Shown in pieces: positions 61,502 to 64,000 of a DNA stretch of 64,000 bases. How positions within the stretch are numbered: position 1 is the stretch's first letter; the number at the start of each line of letters is the position of its first letter. Position numbers and translations under genes: made by a program. The notes below the pieces were generated by a model. The model saw only the letters and a program-made list of their open reading frames with translations. It did no database searches and was not told the DNA's origin. This stretch comes from Parietichytrium sp. I65-24A (lineage: Eukaryota; Sar; Bigyra; Thraustochytrida; Thraustochytriidae). The DNA is taken from contig BLSF01000006.1 in assembly GCA_012862575.1 (NCBI GenBank), positions 744,001 through 808,000 of the forward strand, given 5' to 3'.

Positions 61502-63142
61502 ATGGCGCCAAAAGCGGTCAAGATAATTGACATAGACGCCAAGGGCGAGTCGTTCGTTCTGAATGAGAAGGCACTCAAGTCGGTGCTGAAGACGGTGCCC
61601 AAGGACATGAAGCTGAACGTGGTGAGCGTGGTGGGGGCGTTCAGAACGGGAAAAAGCTTCATTCTGGACCTGTTTCTCAGGTACCTCCGCAACTCGAGCG
61701 CCAAGGTGGAAAAGCTCAAGGGCGAGCCTGATGACTCGTGGATGTACAAAGGTGGCAAGCTGGAAGGGAACAATAACAAGACCGATGAGAAAGGTGAGGT
61801 TTCGGGCGGGTTTGGGTGGAGGAGCGGCCGCGAACGCTGCACGACCGGCATCTGGCTCTGGAGCGAGTACTTTATCCGCGAGCTGCCAGACTCCAAAGGC
61901 GAAAAGGTGGCGGTTCTCATCATGGACACGCAGGGCATGTTTGACAGCACCTTGGGGCAGCATCTCACAGCCTCGATCTTTGGGCTGTCGACGCTCATTT
62001 CCAGCTACTCTATCTACAACCTAGACAAACGCGTCCAGGAGGACAACTTGCAGCACCTTGCTTTGTTTAGCGAGTACGGCCGCGTCGCACTGATGGAGGA
62101 ACACAAGACGTCCGGCAATGATGAGTGGACCAGCAATGCAGATGATCCGGCAGACCAAAACACTGGAGAAGGCCACCGCCCGTTCCAGCGCCTGGAGCTT
62201 TTGGTTCGCGACTGGCAGGATTTTTCGGACGTGGATGGCGATTTGGATGCCATCCATGAAGACATGTCCGTCTATCTCGAGGAAGTGCTTGCAGAGCGAA
62301 ACCAGAAGGATCTGAAAGAAGTTCGCGACCAGATCAAGCTTTGTTTCGACACCGTGAGCATGTGGCTCTTGCCCCATCCAGGGTTCGATGTCGTCAAGAA
62401 GAATTTTAACGGCGATCTGAACAAGGTGCTCCCCGAGTTCCGAAGGCTGGCTGCCGATTACATTCGCCGAGTGTTCGGAAAGCGCATGACGGTGAAGACA
62501 GTTCGCGGAAGACCCGTGACTGCTATGGAGCTTTACAACTACATCAAAATCTACTGCGCCCTGTTCAAGGAGGCAAAGATCTTCCCCGAAGCAAAGACTC
62601 TGCTGGCAGCAACTGCACAAGCCAACAACATGAACGCTCTGCAAGCCGGCATCAACATGTACAAGCGTGAGATGGATCGCATCGCTGGAACTGGCAAGCC
62701 ATACGTGACAGAGAAAAAGCTCAAGAAGCACCACGCAGTCTGTGCAGACGGTGCCAAGTCAAAGTTCCAGGAAATTGCTACAATGGGACCCGTTGCGTCC
62801 ATCAAGCAGTACCGGGACAAACTTGATGCTCAAATCGACGAACGATTCAGGGATTACCTCGAGGCAAACAGGTTGCGCGATCCTTTCAGCTTTGTTGCTC
62901 CCTATGTCGTGCCTATCATGATTGCCATCGCCGCTTACCTCGCACGCTACGTGCTGGACACCGTTTGCCCAAGGCGCTCCTTGAGATGCATGGACGTCAG
63001 CGACTTTTTTGGATCCCTGTTCTACGTGATCGCTTCGTTCCTCTTCTTCCACCTCGCTGCGCAAGGCTACGGAGTGCATCAAAGAGTCAAGGTCCTCTTT
63101 GGCCGCTCCAACCCAGATGATGACGATGACGATGATGAGTAA
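61502..63142 (+). CDS. Atlastin-like (GBP-family) ER-shaping GTPase
   Basis: 546 residues. The GTPase core carries the P-loop GAFRTGKS (45-52), a switch region RCTTGIWLWSEYF, DTQGMFDS as G3 (near 141) and the GBP/atlastin-specific G4 RD in LLVRDWQDF (near 236). A helical middle domain follows. Two long hydrophobic segments near 465-485 and 500-525 (YVVPIMIAIAAYLARYVL and FFGSLFYVIASFLFFHLA) form the membrane hairpin. The protein ends in a tail with consecutive Asp residues. Atlastins tether and fuse ER tubules by GTP hydrolysis. The human tail amphipathic helix is not obvious here; the end is short and acidic. The ATG at 61502 follows AAAAG and precedes a conserved start. Confidence 0.93.
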   Translation: MAPKAVKIIDIDAKGESFVLNEKALKSVLKTVPKDMKLNVVSVVGAFRTGKSFILDLFLRYLRNSSAKVEKLKGEPDDSWMYKGGKLEGNNNKTDEKGEVSGGFGWRSGRERCTTGIWLWSEYFIRELPDSKGEKVAVLIMDTQGMFDSTLGQHLTASIFGLSTLISSYSIYNLDKRVQEDNLQHLALFSEYGRVALMEEHKTSGNDEWTSNADDPADQNTGEGHRPFQRLELLVRDWQDFSDVDGDLDAIHEDMSVYLEEVLAERNQKDLKEVRDQIKLCFDTVSMWLLPHPGFDVVKKNFNGDLNKVLPEFRRLAADYIRRVFGKRMTVKTVRGRPVTAMELYNYIKIYCALFKEAKIFPEAKTLLAATAQANNMNALQAGINMYKREMDRIAGTGKPYVTEKKLKKHHAVCADGAKSKFQEIATMGPVASIKQYRDKLDAQIDERFRDYLEANRLRDPFSFVAPYVVPIMIAIAAYLARYVLDTVCPRRSLRCMDVSDFFGSLFYVIASFLFFHLAAQGYGVHQRVKVLFGRSNPDDDDDDDE

Positions 63143-63724
63143 ATTGCCTCCAGATTTCATTTCTCCTTAATTTCCACTTTCTCTTTTCTTGCTCCTCTCT
63201 TTTCCCTTTCCCCGCTGCACGTGCACTGCCTTACAAACGTCGATGTAAAGCCAATCAAAACTGCTGTTCTGCAATCCGCAGCCCCAAACTCCATCTTTTC
63301 ATACCGGGAATACAAAGCTGGCGCTCATATCGAATTGTGCAGAGATCAAAAGAAGATATCCATCCATCCATCCATCCATCCATCCATTCACAAACCCATC
63401 CATCCCACATCACCCTTCTGCTGCTCTAGCTAGAGGCGTGCTCGCTCATATTATAGTCTACTAGAGCTAGATGCACTTCACCTCGACATTCGCACCCAAA
63501 TTACTCCTACTAGCTAGCCTCTATCGTTGTGAAACGGTCATAAAAAATGTGATGCAATGCAATGTAATGCAATGTAATGCAACGTAATGCAAAGCACCAA
63601 GAGAATCGAGGAAGAGACCTTTTCCGACATCGGGAGATTGGCGCCGATCGAGCTTCGCGAAGAGTAGAGAGTCCGGCGTGGGGGGTGGGGGGGCGAGACA
63701 CCAAGCAGCAAAGGCCGTGGCAAG
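63143..63724. other. Intergenic region with ATCC and 10-bp repeats
   Basis: 580 bp. Holds (ATCC)n at about 63358-63387 and a 10-bp array at 63551-63590. No gene seen. Confidence 0.6.
63551..63590. repeat. 10-bp tandem repeat (AATGTAATGC-like)x4
   Basis: Four copies: GATGCAATGC, AATGTAATGC twice, AACGTAATGC. About 135 bp upstream of the EF-hand gene start. Confidence 0.92.
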
Positions 63725-64000
63725 ATGAACAGTGTGGACCGCATAGAGGAGATTTTGAAAGAGAATTTGGTGAAGCGGACGAGATCGAATGCCAATCCGG
63801 AGCGAACGTTGCTCAAACAGTTCAAGGTCTTCGATATCAACCATGACTCCAGCATCTCGTTCGCGGAATTTGAAAGAGCTGTCGAGCCTTACGTGGTTGG
63901 CACGCCGCAGAGGCTGGTGAAAGAGCTCTTTGACAAGTGGGATGCGGATGGAAGTGGCGCGCTGGACGTAGGAGAGTTCGTCCAAGCGCTCTTCAAGGAC
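63725..64000 (+). CDS. EF-hand calcium-binding protein, N-terminal part only
   Basis: An ATG at 63725 (CAAG before it) opens a frame that stays open to the right edge (92 codons). Two EF-hand loops are visible: DINHDSSISFAEF (near residue 37) and DADGSGALDVGEF (near residue 73), both with Asp at 1 and Glu at 12, so both should bind calcium. The gene continues outside the window and could be a calmodulin-like protein or a kinase or scaffold with an EF-hand N terminus. The antisense frames in this interval are not supported. Confidence 0.85.
   Translation, partial: MNSVDRIEEILKENLVKRTRSNANPERTLLKQFKVFDINHDSSISFAEFERAVEPYVVGTPQRLVKELFDKWDADGSGALDVGEFVQALFKD

Noticed and set aside
61214-61998. 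Minus-strand frames of 249 and 287 codons near the atlastin-like start
   Set aside because: Mostly translations of CT- and GTT-type repeats and of the antisense of the GTPase core.

Overview
The window looks like nuclear DNA of a unicellular eukaryote with compact, intron-poor genes. Most proteins are single uninterrupted frames of 300 to 2,200 codons. Only two genes show introns, three short GTAAGT...AG introns in all (76, 94 and 106 bp). Intergenic DNA is rich in microsatellites, and the five tRNA genes are eukaryotic in form. A thraustochytrid-like stramenopile (Labyrinthulomycetes) is my best guess. It rests on the fused NADH-glutamate synthase without a visible plastid transit peptide, polycystin, MORN and coiled-coil proteins of the kind found in ciliated protists, a fibro-slime surface protein, and the low intron density. 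This is inference; no rRNA or organelle marker is present to prove it.

Layout. 1-9.2 kb: a secreted FG-GAP propeller protein running off the left edge (minus), an mARC-like MOSC protein (+), an MFSD13A/TMEM180-like transporter (-), a spliced DegT/DnrJ/EryC1-type PLP enzyme (+) and a RetSat-type oxidoreductase (-). 10.5-23.2 kb: an EH-PX-BAR sorting nexin (+), a large ankyrin-polycystin channel (+), a coiled-coil protein (-) and a fibro-slime/lectin/filamin-like membrane receptor (+). 23.6-30.2 kb: a fused NADH-GOGAT (-). 30.2-34.8 kb: a gene-poor stretch of 4.7 kb. 34.8-49.1 kb: an ankyrin/TPR-like protein (-), a four-RRM protein (+), a MORN-repeat protein (-), a thioredoxin-fold-like small protein (+), an alpha/beta hydrolase (-) and a TMEM45-like protein (-). 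50.0-54.9 kb: five tRNA-Ala(AGC) genes flanking a DBH-like copper monooxygenase fused to cytochrome b561 (+). 56.5-64 kb: a U-box-like domain protein (+), a peroxisomal SCP2-type thiolase with a last exon ending in SKL (+), an atlastin-like GTPase (+) and an EF-hand protein cut by the right edge (+).

There is no operon logic. Genes mostly sit in convergent pairs with 3' gaps of 75 to 415 bp and divergent pairs with about 1 kb between starts. The divergent regions carry short tandem repeats with an unusual bias to 7-bp and 9-bp units. The most interesting items are the ankyrin-polycystin chimera, the DOMON-copper monooxygenase-DOMON-b561 fusion (an ascorbate-type monooxygenase that may carry its own electron donor), the fibro-slime/lectin/filamin-like receptor and the tRNA-Ala cluster with covarying acceptor stems.
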